A stretch of 64,000 nucleotides of DNA, from positions 2,578,015 to 2,642,014 of the forward strand of contig OW028582.1 in the NCBI GenBank assembly GCA_932294295.1, given 5' to 3'. Below are positions 10,761-21,989 of this stretch, piece after piece. The translations under genes and the position numbers were made by a program. Every line of letters begins with the position of its first letter. Position 1 is the stretch's first letter. This DNA comes from Alitta virens. Taxonomy: Eukaryota; Annelida; Polychaeta; Phyllodocida; Nereididae. The notes under the pieces are model-generated. The model ran no database searches and was not told where the DNA came from. It saw only the letters and a program-made list of their open reading frames with translations.

Positions 10761-11389
10761 TAAAAGTGAATAACAGGTCGTGGTGTGCTCATATTGTTTG
10801 TCACACCTAATTAAGGCATGCAGTGGAATCTCCACCATACTGAAATATTTCAGGCTTTATATTTATTTTCATTCATTTATGTTCAATTTATTTAGTAAAC
10901 TTTATGGTAGTTCAGCCATGAACGCATGACTAACTGCAGGGCCATAACTTTGATTGGACCCATGCAAGAAAATGGCAGGAAAATGTTTGAGTAGGTGAAG
11001 TGAACTTTACTATACTATATAATATGGCCCATGTGTAAGTGGATTTTGACAATTGCATGGATGCTGTTGTAAACTGTATAGGCATATAAGTGAGTGTCAA
11101 AGAAATTATTATAAATATGAATGAATGAATTATAAATATAATTGAAGAAATAATTATAAATATGAATGAATGAACGAATTATAAATATGAATGCCGACTT
11201 GTTGAGGTCACAAAAGATCTAAACGTAAACAAAATAAAATAAAAATGAGGTAGAAAAAAAAGTAGACTGTTCTATTAAATTGTAACGCCACAACCGAAAT
11301 CAACAACTAAGGGAATGGTACAGGATGGGCATCTTAGATTTCACAACTGACCAGAGATCATATCATGTTATATTTTTTTATTTTGCTGC
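10761..11389. other. Intergenic, no gene seen
   Basis: Only a small AT-rich tandem repeat is visible (ATTATAAATATGAATGAATG, three imperfect copies, 11,105-11,192). Confidence 0.5.
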
Positions 11390-11444
11390 AACCTTGTGTC
11401 ACTGGTTTCAGCCACAATGACACTCTTCTCATATCAATTATGAG

Positions 11445-11601
11445 GGTCGGGGCCTAGCTCAGTGATAGCGCGCTGGGCTTCCAAGCACTGGGTCCCGGGT
11501 TTGATTCCCGGTCGAGCCTAAGTTAGATGGCTGTTTCATCCTTCCTTCTCATAACAGGTGCAGAAATACAGGACATAAAGCCCTAATTTCACCATCACCA
11601 C
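11445..11601 (+). mobile_element. SINE A, complete head, short body
   Basis: A box TAGCTCAGTGATAGCGC, CTTCCAAG loop and B box GGTTTGATTCC are present; part of the body between the CCTTCTCAT and CAGGTGCAG words is deleted. Target duplication ATATCAATTATGAG / ATATCAACTATGAG is at 11,431-11,444 and 11,602-11,615 (one mismatch). It lies inside the minisatellite. Confidence 0.85.
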
Positions 11602-11889
11602 ATATCAACTATGAGTATCCCTTGAATCAGCGGTTTAGTACGATCTGACATTAGCCTACATGATCTTAATTATTTCTTTTAAGTGTAACGTTTGTGTCAG
11701 TGGTTTCTGCCAACCTGACATAAATAAACTTAATTCATTTGAGGACCCTTGGTATCAGTGGTTTAGTTCAATCTGACATACATATTACCTTAATTATTTT
11801 TACCTTAGCGTCCGTGGTTTCTGCCAGTCTGGCCTACATGACCTTGATGAACCTTTGTGTCAGTGGTTTAGTCCAATCTGTTATACATA

Positions 11890-12029
11890 CATTGCAAATT
11901 GTGCCACGTGCGTTTTCCATGCGTTTCAATAAACGCATGGTTTTTGCCTCATTGTAATTAGCTAAAAAACCATGCTTTTCCATGCGTTTATCCTTCTCAT
12001 GGAAAACGCACGTGGCACATTTGGCCATG
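11890..12029. mobile_element. Palindromic MITE P
   Basis: A hairpin of about 140 bp. The left arm is slightly degraded (TTGCAAATTGTGCCACGTGC); the right arm is intact, ending GGCACATTTGGCCATG followed by TA. Each arm carries CACGTG. Confidence 0.8.
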
Positions 12030-12175
12030 TAAAACCTTAATTCTTTTGACCTTGACATACATGACCTTAATTCAATTGATGAACCTTTAATTGTGTCAGT
12101 GGTTTAGTCCAATCTGACATATTTGACCTTAATTCAATTTGAGTTGCCACTGTGTCTGTGGTTTTTGCCAATCTG

Positions 12176-12640
12176 ACACCTCACATATTATTCTCACATA
12201 TGGTCCAGTTCAAGAATGTACATTTATAATAATTATTATTTTATTATTTTAATGGTGACAGTGTCTGTCTGTCATGTTATTCAAGTCATAATCATAATAT
12301 AATATATGCATGTTAAACAATATGATTTTTTACCCTCGGCAAAAAACATTCGCTGAAGGTATTGTAGTTATGTCAGTCAAAAGTTGTCCGTAAGCCGGGT
12401 GGTTGGGCAGAACACTTCGTTTCCAGAGCATAACTCCAACACTATTGCATGTACATTGATGTAGTTTTGTATTTGATTATTCTTTATGGCCTAGTTGTGC
12501 CTTTTGATAGTTTCATGTCTCAGATATGTTTTACGCAATTGGGAAAAAATATGAAAATGTTTTTGTGTCTCTGGAGTAAAACCCTGAAACTACTGTGCCT
12601 ACATGCATAAAACTTTATCATAATATGTCTCAAAAAGTAA
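12176..12640. other. Intergenic, no gene seen
   Basis: AT-rich, with no recognised repeat or frame. A short TA run at about 12,648-12,664 borders the LINE 3' end. Confidence 0.5.
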
Positions 12641-12649
12641 AGAATTATA

Positions 12650-14380
12650 ATATATATATATATATCTTTTATTCGACAGCTTCATGTCATTCATGACATA
12701 TGTGTCACAATGTAAACAGAAAATACAAAGTAAACAATTAAAGAAACATAGAAAAGTAGTAAATAAAACTAGGTTACAGCTACGATAAAGATTTGTTACA
12801 ATACAATAGCAACATAATAATGTACAGTTTTCAATGTAAAGTTCAATCTTGTTATATCTATATATATTAATCGTACAGCATTATCAATAACAAATGATCT
12901 AACACATGGGTAATTAAAGGAACGTATATACATGTACGTAAAATTATACAAGATCGAAGATATGGTATACAAATGTTAAATGTTTATAATGCCGAGACTC
13001 TCAGAATGATGGTCAACATGTTTAATGCCGGACGATGGATGATGACTCAAACGTTTATTAGGCATCAATATTTACCAGAAATTTTCCAAGGGATTTTAAC
13101 AACTCAGGCTCGTTTGATTTCATGATGGTCTTAATCTTCATTGTTTAGTTGCTCAAAATTATCTATGTAATCATTAGCTACTTTAAGGAGTACCTCACGA
13201 CTAAGTTTATTATGCGACATACTATGAGACAATGTTTTTCATCTTCAATTTCATGCATACTGCATTTTAGGCATAGAGGCTCCGTTGGCAATATGGGATT
13301 ATCATGTCTACCTGTTTCAATACGCAAATTATGTGAGCTTACTCTAAATCTGGCGATTTTATTATACATTTTTCTGCTTAGTTTTAATAAGAGATAAGGT
13401 TCTAGTCTATAATCAATCTTGAAGAGTTTATACGTTCTAAGTTTTGGCTGTAACGGAATAATTTATTTCAGCTGATATAATTTCCTGACATTTATCTTTT
13501 AGATTTAAATGTTTTATTAATGGATTCTAGCTCATTATTCGCAAGTCTTAAATGGTCTCTTTGCGGGTAATGTTCATTGAGTATATGAATAATTTTTGCA
13601 ACCCAAGCATTATTACCAGAAGTGTTAATATCTTTTTGCTCGTTTAAACATTTTTTAAGAATATTATTAGCTGGCAGTTTTTCCAGTTTAATCCAGTAGT
13701 TGATTATTCTGAACTGTTGCGGCACATGTAATGGGAATCTGCCTGTCTCACTATACACTGCTTGTGATGAGGTCTGTCTCCTAACTCCCAGCATATTTTT
13801 CAGTTATCCTAATTGTACCTTTTCTAGGTTAACAGGTTTGTGACTGGACCATAGTTCACAATTATATTCAAGGACTGATAAAATATATGTGTCAAACATT
13901 TTTAGAGCAAGTTTAGGAGTGATGGGTCCTAATTCCTGCTTAGTGTCACTCTGCAAAGCAGAAAGTGCTTTTGGGTAACAAGATAATCAGTCATTTTTAC
14001 ATGCATGTTACGTTTGTCAGTTAACACATGTCCTAGATATTTAAAAGTGTCAAAGTTTTCAATTAGTTGTGTATCATAGTAAAATTGCTTTTGCCGACTA
14101 TTGCCATATTTCATTATTTTAGTCTTTCCTACATTAACAATGAGATGCCACTTTTTGCAGAATTCATGAAGGGAATTTACGCTGTTTTGAAGAGATGTTT
14201 CAGAATGTGCTATGATAGCACATATCTCATATGCAGATGATGTAATTCTAATAATTAGAATTATATCATCAGCATATGAGATATGTGTGAGCATCAGACT
14301 ATAAAGGGGTGCTACACCATCCAATCCATTCATATAGTTAGGCAGGTCAGATAGAAATTCATTAAACAACTTGGGAATAT
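12650..14380 (-). pseudogene. Decayed non-LTR retrotransposon (LINE), RT to 3' end
   Basis: Three minus-strand frames lie in the order expected for the back half of a LINE ORF2. 14,369-13,929 carries the reverse transcriptase palm with YADD and the downstream FCKKWHL.VN..KTKIM pattern. 13,794-13,492 carries the LGVRRQTS...GRFPL..RIINYW region. 13,369-13,178 carries a C-terminal CCHC-like motif (CLKC...EDEKHCLIVC). Frames are separated by stops and frameshifts, the endonuclease end is absent, and the 3' end abuts a TA run. Jockey/CR1-type affinity is likely, but I cannot subclassify it. Inactive. Confidence 0.85.
14219..14287. repeat. Foldback inside the LINE YADD region
   Basis: Two 34-bp arms (14,219-14,252 and 14,254-14,287, almost no loop) are reverse complements with two mismatches. 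One arm encodes the minus-strand ISYADDIILI segment, the other is its inverted copy, read as extra residues SSAYEICAII. It is an inverted duplication of the catalytic motif. Confidence 0.85.
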
Positions 14381-15414
14381 AATAATGAGGGAAAATATGA
14401 AAAAAATCCTATTTTTCCAAACCTCCAATTCTCAACTATTATTGTACGTACATACCTGTTATTTAGCTTTTAAAAGTTCATTTGACATTTATTTTACATA
14501 ATAATGGAAAATGTGAAAAAGATGATGAAAAGTTCTACATTCCCTCAACCCTGGTACTCTATTTGCTATGATGTCTATAAAACTTTGAAGAATTAAAGTG
14601 TATTTGAAGAATTAAAGTGTATATATGTATGTTTTAAAATTTTATAATTTATAAGTACAGCAGCGATAATGAGGGAAAAATGTTGAAAGGAAAATTAATA
14701 TTTTCCTGAACCTCTACATCTCAACTACTATTATACCTACATACATGAAATAGCTTTTAAAATGTCTAAATAATAATACTTTGACTTTCAGAACTTTAAT
14801 TTGTCATAAATATGGAAAATTCTGAAATTATGTTGTTTGCTACATTCCCTAAACCATGGTACTGTATGTTTATAATCCATAAACTTTTTGAGAAATAAAC
14901 AAATGATAAAGTGTATATGTATGTTTTAAAATTAACTATTGTAATACTATTTGTATGTAATCTATGAAAAAAAAAAATAATTCTAGGCACACTAATTACT
15001 ATATATATATGCAATGTTGTACTGCAACATTATATTGCAATATATTTCTCATTTTGGCCCCATAAATCAGTTTACAGTTAACAGTCAAATCTTCCAATGT
15101 TAATTGTTTCAAATTTGCCGAGGGTATGCTGCTGCAGCAGCCTATATTGACTAAAAAAAGAAAAAAAATTTAAGTTAATTAATTTTTTTATTATTATTAT
15201 TTTTTTTTATGTTACTATTGTTAGGCATCCTAATTGTCTCAAGAACAGCAGAGTAGGCATGGACACTAATCACCTAAATTTATTTCGTATGGCTCTAGGT
15301 GGTTTTTATTCTCTCTACAAAAAATTGCTATAATGTAAACAAAATTACGGTTAAAAAATATTATGTATATATATGCACCCTCTTGAGTGAAGATCAAATC
15401 TATATATTATATAT
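14381..15414. other. AT-rich intergenic with a diverged duplication
   Basis: Two roughly 300-bp AT-rich blocks (about 14,385-14,640 and 14,665-14,935) share words such as AATGAGGGAAAA, CCTCCAATTCTCAACTA / CCTCTACATCTCAACTA and GTATATGTATGTTTTAAAAT, so an old tandem duplication is likely. No gene is seen. Confidence 0.5.
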
Positions 15415-15429
15415 GAGATCAATTTATTC

Positions 15430-15570
15430 AGCGCTCTGATGACGTCAAGACCGCGCCTCCGTTTCCAGCCAATCAGCGTCGAGAAATCTGCTCGTCCCAT
15501 GAAGAAGGCCAAGGTCACGGATTCTCAACAAGCACGAACGATCTCTCTTATCATTCCAGCAAAATAAAGG
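15430..15570 (+). promoter_or_regulatory. Candidate promoter and untranslated first exon
   Basis: A CpG-bearing stretch in AT-rich surroundings holds a perfect CRE (TGACGTCA at about 15,439-15,446), a CCAAT box (CCAATCA, about 15,469-15,475) and, about 100 bp on, AAATAAAG followed by GTAAAT, a passable splice donor near 15,570. It could supply the 5' exon that TAT needs, which lies 12.3 kb downstream on the same strand, or belong to a non-coding transcript. Position and motifs are the only evidence. Confidence 0.3.
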
Positions 15571-15986
15571 TAAATAACGCACGATTTGGGTCTATTATAA
15601 CCTCATTAGTATGTTATCTGAAAGAGCAAAGTTGACTTAGTGATTTCAATGTTGTAACATCGGTAGTAATGGCGCGTAAACACCGTAGTTATAATGTAAC
15701 ATGGCTACATCAGAATGTGTAACTTTTATGTTGAGCGTCCTCAAAAAACGTGTCTGGTTGCCGCAACAGCTGTGTATAATGTAGAAGAACTAAGAGGATG
15801 TACACAAAATACATAAATGTAAACTTAACCTGTGATATATGATATGTATATATCCAATATTGGTCATGTTGACCTGTGGTACAGAGTGGAAACTCCCTGT
15901 TTTGGAGTTCGAGGTTAGAGTGTAACATTTGTGGGGCAACTGAAGACACTGCAGTCACGCCCATTTTGCTATATTATGTATTGTAA

Positions 15987-16103
15987 GTCTAGGGCCCAGT
16001 AGGGGGGGGGGGGGGGGGCAGGTCAAAAGTCACACTTCTCATGTTCTGATGTTCCCTCCATAAATGTGACAATATTTTGCAAAATTCTAGGGGGGGGGGG
16101 GGT
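15987..16103. repeat. Poly-G-bounded dispersed repeat, copy 1
   Basis: A long G run, then GGTCAAAAGTCACACTTCTC, then TTTTGCAAAATTCTAG and another G run. The same arrangement occurs at 27,489-27,603. It is probably the interior of a MITE with G-rich ends. Proline-rich reading frames on the opposite strand are artefacts of the G runs. Confidence 0.7.
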
Positions 16104-16326
16104 GGCATATATACATTATATAAATGTTGTATTATTGAGCCTAAAGGAGGTGGCACCTGTTTTGTTATGGTAGGTTCTTCCTCCTCTCTTTTTTTGTAAT
16201 CCGGCACAGGTAATTGATTACCTTCCTAATGATATATCCAATAACAATTATTGTGTTAATTAGTTAAATGAGCTGAAAATTTTTGGAGAAATGTCAGTAC
16301 TTCCTAAATATATACAGATAGGTCAG

Positions 16327-16465
16327 GTACTGTTGAAACTTATTGCACAATCAGAGAAGGCCTCACTAAGGAGCACAGAGTCGTACTGTAAGCTGGTCTC
16401 TGATTGGCCTGAGCGGTCAAAGTGTCGCTCTTCGATCGACAATGAGTTACACCTTAATGTTGTGA
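16327..16465 (+). repeat. Dispersed repeat Y, copy 1
   Basis: The words TTGCACAATCAG, AAGGCCT and GTAAGCTGGTCTCTGATTGG match, in the opposite orientation, the interior of the MITE at 54,366-54,716. No terminal repeats are recognisable here. Confidence 0.5.
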
Positions 16466-18270
16466 AGATGATGACAACCCGGAGTAAACTTTACAACCAC
16501 TGCCTCACCCCACCTAGGTGTAATGGGCATTTGGCATAAGGCACTCACAGTGCTGGCACTGGTGTGAGCTCTTAAGCCTGGTGGTTAATCCAGTGTCCAA
16601 GGCTGAATACTCTCCAGGGAGTTGAGAAAGACTCTGGATTGGCCTGCCAAGGGTGTAATTGTAAAGTCTGTTGAAACTGCTTGAGTCATTCAGATTCAGA
16701 TTCATTCATTTTATTTCACATTCATAAAACATATTTTATAAATTTAATTTTCAAAATATTTTGTACATAATGTGAGGAGACCCCACTAAGAAGGTATCCC
16801 TTCGCTGTCGTGGGACCACCTACAGGAGTTGAGTGGTGATTCTCGACTATATTAGCCTACTTTTTTTTTACAGTACATAAAACATAGTAAAACATTATTC
16901 TTCCTTTGTTTCATAATTGCTATTATACTGTAACATCATTAGGTGTGAATTGTCTGGGGTTACATCAAGGAATTTATGTTAATTAGCGGCGCTAATTACT
17001 GTGCTTAGTTATTCATTGAGTGATTCATCACACGCTGCCTCGAAAAGAATCGATGGCATGTTTTTAATATTGACATTCTTTACTCTTCAAAAACTTCCGT
17101 ATTTTATAGGCATAAAATTGTAAAAGTTAATAATATAATTATATAATTATTACATATCGTGTAAAGGTTCATGAAGTAAAGGTTTGACCTTGACCTTTAT
17201 GCTTTTAAGGCAATAAATTTGAGGGGTGGGCGTACCATATTTTATTTTATATAAATGCTGTCTCGCATAAATTTGATCTTTTTTTCTTTCCACCTGAAAA
17301 AGTTTAAAAGTTATTCTCAAACCACTGCGTAAATATATTATCTTGCTTCCGAAAGTTCCCAATTATTGAACAATTTAAATTGCTAATCTACATACAATAT
17401 GCAAACAAGTGTTGAATTTCTATGACCGACGGACTGACAGACAGACAGCAGACAGACTGACAGCTAGACCGACAGCTAGACAGAAAGACAGACAATAATT
17501 TATTTGACTTAATTTGGCACATGATTTGTCATAAATATATAATCATTAGACCTTGTTATGGCAATTAATGCCGCTGCCACAAGGCCACCCCATGAATATA
17601 AATATCATAAGTTAGGCTATATCAGTGCAAGATCGTAAGTCAGTATAATAGAGTATAAATTGCTTCTCAATTTTGGCACTGCCGCAGACATAGCAATTTG
17701 AAATGCTGCTGCATGTTTCAGAGTAATTATTTTAAGATGTAATTTTTAGTATACCTTCTAAAGGTAACTTGCCAAGCTGTGTGAATGAATTTTGTCCGTT
17801 ATTATTGAGGGTGTCTGGTTCATGATTTTTGGCGATCATTTAATTATTGAACATTTTGAAATTTGATATTTATGTATTTATTATATTTTGTAATATTGGC
17901 GTCATACAGTCTCGACTCGAGACTCGAAGACAAATTTATTTGCCTTCATACAGTAAATATAATAATAAGTGGAAACAATATACTCTATTTACAGCGTATG
18001 AGAGGCCAGGAGGAACACTCTAAGACACATTAATAGCATCGCTATCGAGTGCCCTTCTAGGTTTCCGAGAGATCCAAGTAAATCATTATTAGTGAATGAC
18101 AATGGCATATTTTTTTTTACATTGCGTAAATGAAGATGTTCGGAAGGACGTCCCTAAGATTGTTTATAGAAATCAAGCATGTTTGTGAGAAGGAGATCAC
18201 TGAGCCCATGTTATCTTTTTGATGACATTCACATGCTATATCCAACTGAGCATTTTTATGTGGCCATATT
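16466..18270. other. Intergenic with several probable LINE 3' ends
   Basis: No gene is seen. At 16,690-16,870, 17,490-17,650 and 17,920-18,100 (minus strand), TTTATTT-type starts are followed by GC-richer stretches (for example GGTATCCCTTCGCTGTCGTG), the usual look of short 5'-truncated LINE tails. A GACAGACAGA microsatellite is at about 17,435-17,492. Confidence 0.4.
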
Positions 18271-18274
18271 GTGC

Positions 18275-20112
18275 TGGAGTGTCTAGAAGCAATTATTTAA
18301 ATTATTAATATTTTGAATGATATAGGGTAGTCAATACTACTAAATATAATGTGAAAATATGGTATTGATGTACAGTAACATTCACAGCAATTTTATCATA
18401 TCACAATTAATTTTAAAAATTATGAATTACCAATTTTATAATATAACATGGCGTGTGGAATTTTTTAGCACGGCAAATTGTAAATTAGAATTGAATTAAA
18501 AACATTAGGAATTAATACTTTTTTATTTAATGTTGATTAAAAAGGAGCATCCGAGTCTAGAAGCAATTAATTCAAGTAATATTAAGAATATCAAATTATT
18601 AATATTTTGAATGACTTAAGGTAAGTTAATACAAAAATTTACTACTCAATTTAATGTGAAAATATGGTATGGAGGAAAAAATAACATTCACAGCAATTTA
18701 TCATATCACAATTAATTTTAAAAATTAGGAATTACCAATTTTATAATATAACATGGCGTGTGGAATTTTTTAGCACGGCAAATTGTAAATTAGAATTGAA
18801 TTAAAAACATTAGGAATTAATACTTTTTTTTTTAATGTTGATTAAAAAGGAGCATCCGAGTCTAGAAGCAATTAATTCAAGTAATATTAAGAATATCAAA
18901 TTATTAATATTTTGAATGACTTAAGGTAAGTTAATACAAAAATTTACTACTCAATTTAATGTGAAAATATGGTATGGAGGAAAAAATAACATTCACAGCA
19001 ATTTATCATATCACAATTAATTTTAAAAATTATGAATTACCAATTTTATAATATAACATGGCGTGTGGAATTTTTTAGCACGGCAAATTGTAAATTAGAA
19101 TTGAATTAAAAACATTAGGAATTAATACTTTTTTTTTTAATGTTGATTAAAAAGGAGCATCCGAGTCTAGAAGCAATTAATTCAAGTAATATTAAGAATA
19201 TCAAATTATTAATATTTTGAATGACTTAAGGTAAGTTAATACAAAAATTTACTACTCAATTTAATGTGAAAATATGGTATGGAGGAAAAAATAACATTCA
19301 CAGCAATTTATCATATCACAATTGATTTTAAAAATTAGGAATTACCAATTTTATAATATAACATGGCGTGTGGAATGTTTTAGCATGGCAAATTGTAAAT
19401 TAGAATATAATTAAAAACATCGGGAATTAATACTTTTTTTTAATGTTGATTGAAAAAGAGCATCCTAGTCTAGAAGCGATTAATTCAAGTAATATTAAGA
19501 ATATCAAATTATTAATATTTTGAATGACTTAGGGTAAGTCAATACAAAAATTTACTACTCAATTAAATGTGAAAATATGGTATGGAGGAAAAAATAACAT
19601 TCACAGCATTTTTATCGTATTACAATTATACAATTAATTTCAAAAATAAGGAATTACCAATTTTATATAATATAACATGGGGTATGGAAATTAGGAGGCA
19701 AATTGTAAATTAGAATTTAACTTATAACTTATAAGGAATTACTAACTTTTTTTAAATATTAATTTAAAAAGAGCATTCAAGTCTAGAATCAATTAATTCA
19801 AGTAATATGAAGAATATCAAATTATTAATATTTTCAATGATATTTAAGGTAAGTCAATACTACTAAATATAATGTGAAAATATTCAAAATTAGCGTATTA
19901 CAATAATTAAAAAAATAATATTACCAATTTTATATAATATAACATGGGGAGTGGAAATTAGTATTACGGCAAATTGTAAATAAGAATTCATTTTTAAATA
20001 TTAAGAATTACTACTTTTTTTTTGGAATGTTAATTTAAAAAGAGCACCCTCTCTAAATTAGAATTAATTAAAAAAAAAGGAATTTATACTTTTTAAATGT
20101 TAATTTAAAAAG
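18275..20112. repeat. AT-rich tandem array, about 305-bp unit, six copies
   Basis: Units are marked by GTCTAGAAGCAATTAATTCA, ATATGGTATGGAGG and ATATAACATGGCG. Markers fall near 18,281, 18,555, 18,860, 19,165, 19,468 and 19,771, giving spacings of 305, 305, 303 and about 303 in the array. The second to fourth units are almost identical, while the outer ones are clearly diverged and shortened. A C run closes the array at about 20,116. Confidence 0.9.
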
Positions 20113-20430
20113 AGCACCCCCCCCCCCCCCCTTTAATGTACTGATCATACTGACGTCCTAATTTACATGTCTGTAGTACATAATAATCCTCAGTCTACAT
20201 GCAAATTCATGATATATGATCATGACATCAGAGCCTTTTGCCCACTGACCTTGTAATGGACACTTCTCTCTTTGCTAAATGTAACTTTAAAATCACTCAG
20301 CTCCTGGCAAGCTGTTGCTTAACATCTCCTGCTAAGTATGGAGTGCTTCTATGGCATGAGGTATGTACATTTTAAGATGTTGTTTTAATTGATTATATGA
20401 TAAAATACACTGTAAAATTTACACCAATAC
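20113..20430. other. Spacer, no gene seen
   Basis: A run of about 16 C, then unremarkable sequence up to MITE P. Nothing coding is recognised. Confidence 0.5.
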
Positions 20431-20433
20431 ATA

Positions 20434-20573
20434 CAAGGCCAAATGTGCTATGTGCGTTTTCCATGCGGTTGGATAAACGCATGGTTTTCACCTCATTTTA
20501 ATTAGGCAAAAACCATGCGTTTTTCATGCGTTTATCCTTCTCATGGAAAACGCACGTGGCACATTTGGCCATG
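20434..20573. mobile_element. Palindromic MITE P
   Basis: Both arms are present; the right arm GGCACATTTGGCCATG is followed by TA, and the left arm has a GTGCTATGTGC substitution that breaks one CACGTG. A direct AAACGCATGG centre links the arms. Confidence 0.8.
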
Positions 20574-21365
20574 TATATATGAAAGAAATTCTTTGTATGT
20601 TAACTGTAGATTGATGAAACAATAGCGGAAATATGTGGTTGCTAGTGTGCTAGTGTTAGCGAAGACCGGTAGCCGAAAGGCACAAACTTGAATTTTGTCT
20701 CCCTACTAGCTGGAGCCATTTTTAGTGACCAAAGCTTGTTTTATAATAGTGGTTTTGTCAAGCGCTGTGTTTAGAACTGAAAGTATCCCGAATTCAATGA
20801 CGGAAACTCTATTTTATAACTTTGGAAAAATAATACTAATCATATGCTAATTTTGATTGTTTTATTTCTCGATTTTTTTATTTTTATTTAACAAGTTTAT
20901 TCAGTTGAAAACTAGATTTTTTACGACTCAAAACTAGATTTATTTCAACGTGTTTTTTCTTTTATTATTACTTGTTTTTTTCTTCAAGAACTCAGTTCTG
21001 TTCATTTTTAGAGCACAGTTCAATAAGTTTAAAAAGGAATGCTGGAAAATAATCAGATTAAAAAGAAAATAATAATAATAATCAGATTAAAATCAACAAA
21101 ATCAGATTTTTAATAACCCTGCATACCTATAAAGCAACGAAAAGACTGGAATATATAATTTAAAAAATTACTGTATTTTAAGATATGTACAGTACATTTT
21201 TAAAAGAATTATTATCTATATTTGTGGACTTCTTTGGCAAATAATTTTGGCTACAAAACAATGGATGTAAACATTTTTTTTGCACCATGCATAAATCAGT
21301 CTGTCTCTCTTATTGTGTGTACAACATAGCATATGTTTGCATACTGTTTATATTGGTATTTTCAT
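20574..21365. other. AT-rich spacer, no gene seen
   Basis: No conserved frame or familiar repeat is recognised. AATAATAAT and CAGATTAAAA words repeat locally around 21,040-21,110. Confidence 0.5.
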
Positions 21366-21410
21366 CTGTATATGATATATATATATATGATATATATATA
21401 TATATATATG

Positions 21411-21448
<38 letters not shown>

Positions 21449-21458
21449 CATATATTTA
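21366..21458. repeat. (TA)n microsatellite with periodic GA/CA breaks
   Basis: About 90 bp of TA repeats interrupted by GATA, CATA and TCATA. The 131-residue open frame running through it is low-complexity translation, not a gene. Confidence 0.9.
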
Positions 21459-21621
21459 AGTATATCTATTTTTTGGATATTAAGGCAGGTGACATAAGGG
21501 ATATGAAAACACGTGTGGACTCGATGTTGGAGTTAAATTTCAATGGATTTGTCCTATCAAGGTCATACATAAGTTTAGTATCAGCAAAATTGGATTGTGC
21601 TTTAAAATATAATTTGTCTAG

Positions 21622-21710
21622 TACCGTAACGGAGGGTATTATCGACAGGGCGAGTATTTCGACACTCGCATTAAAATGTTAACAATTTCTTGTTCAAATA
21701 TTGTGTCAAT
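21622..21710 (+). mobile_element. Partial mariner-like MITE M (left end)
   Basis: It begins TACCGTAACGGAGGGTATTA and matches the left half of the complete copy at 43,392-43,534, but the right inverted repeat is missing. Confidence 0.6.
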
Positions 21711-21844
21711 TTAAGGTGGCCCCTAAGGGCCCTAACACAACCCATTGAGGTTCTTTGGGGTCACCTGGCAAGTATAAATACTAATATAATACATGCCATA
21801 ATTTTGAATGTATCATGCCAGAAATAACAAAGTATAATGCTGTA

Positions 21845-21986
21845 CATGGCCAAATGTGCCACGTGCGATTTCCATGCGTTTGGATAAACGCATGGAAAAC
21901 GCATGGTTTTCACCTCATTTTAATTAGGCAAAAACCATGCGTTTAAATCCTTCTCATGCAAAACGCACGTGGCACATTTGGCCATG
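21845..21986. mobile_element. Palindromic MITE P, best-preserved copy
   Basis: The left arm CATGGCCAAATGTGCCACGT and the matching right arm are flanked on both sides by TA (21,843-21,844 and 21,987-21,988), the target duplication typical of Tc1/mariner-class insertion. No coding capacity. Confidence 0.85.
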
Positions 21987-21989
21987 TAG

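Larger units (their letters stand above)
11395..12175. repeat. Minisatellite of about 50-60 bp, alternating A/B units
   Basis: Units contain GTCAGTGGTTTAGTCCAATC (A) or GTCAGTGGTTTCTGCCAA (B), followed by TGACATACATGACCTTAATT. Clear units start near 11,627 (A), 11,694 (B), 11,747 (A), 11,806 (B), 11,853 (A), 12,090 (A) and 12,143 (B). The array is interrupted by a SINE A at 11,445-11,601 and MITE P at 11,890-12,029. Confidence 0.75.

Noticed and set aside
15989..16207. Proline-rich minus-strand frame (also 56,016-56,263)
   Set aside because: Proline codons come only from poly-G runs of a repeat family.
21287..21682. 131-codon frame across a TA microsatellite
   Set aside because: Alternating Ile-Tyr residues are microsatellite translation; flanks show no coding character.
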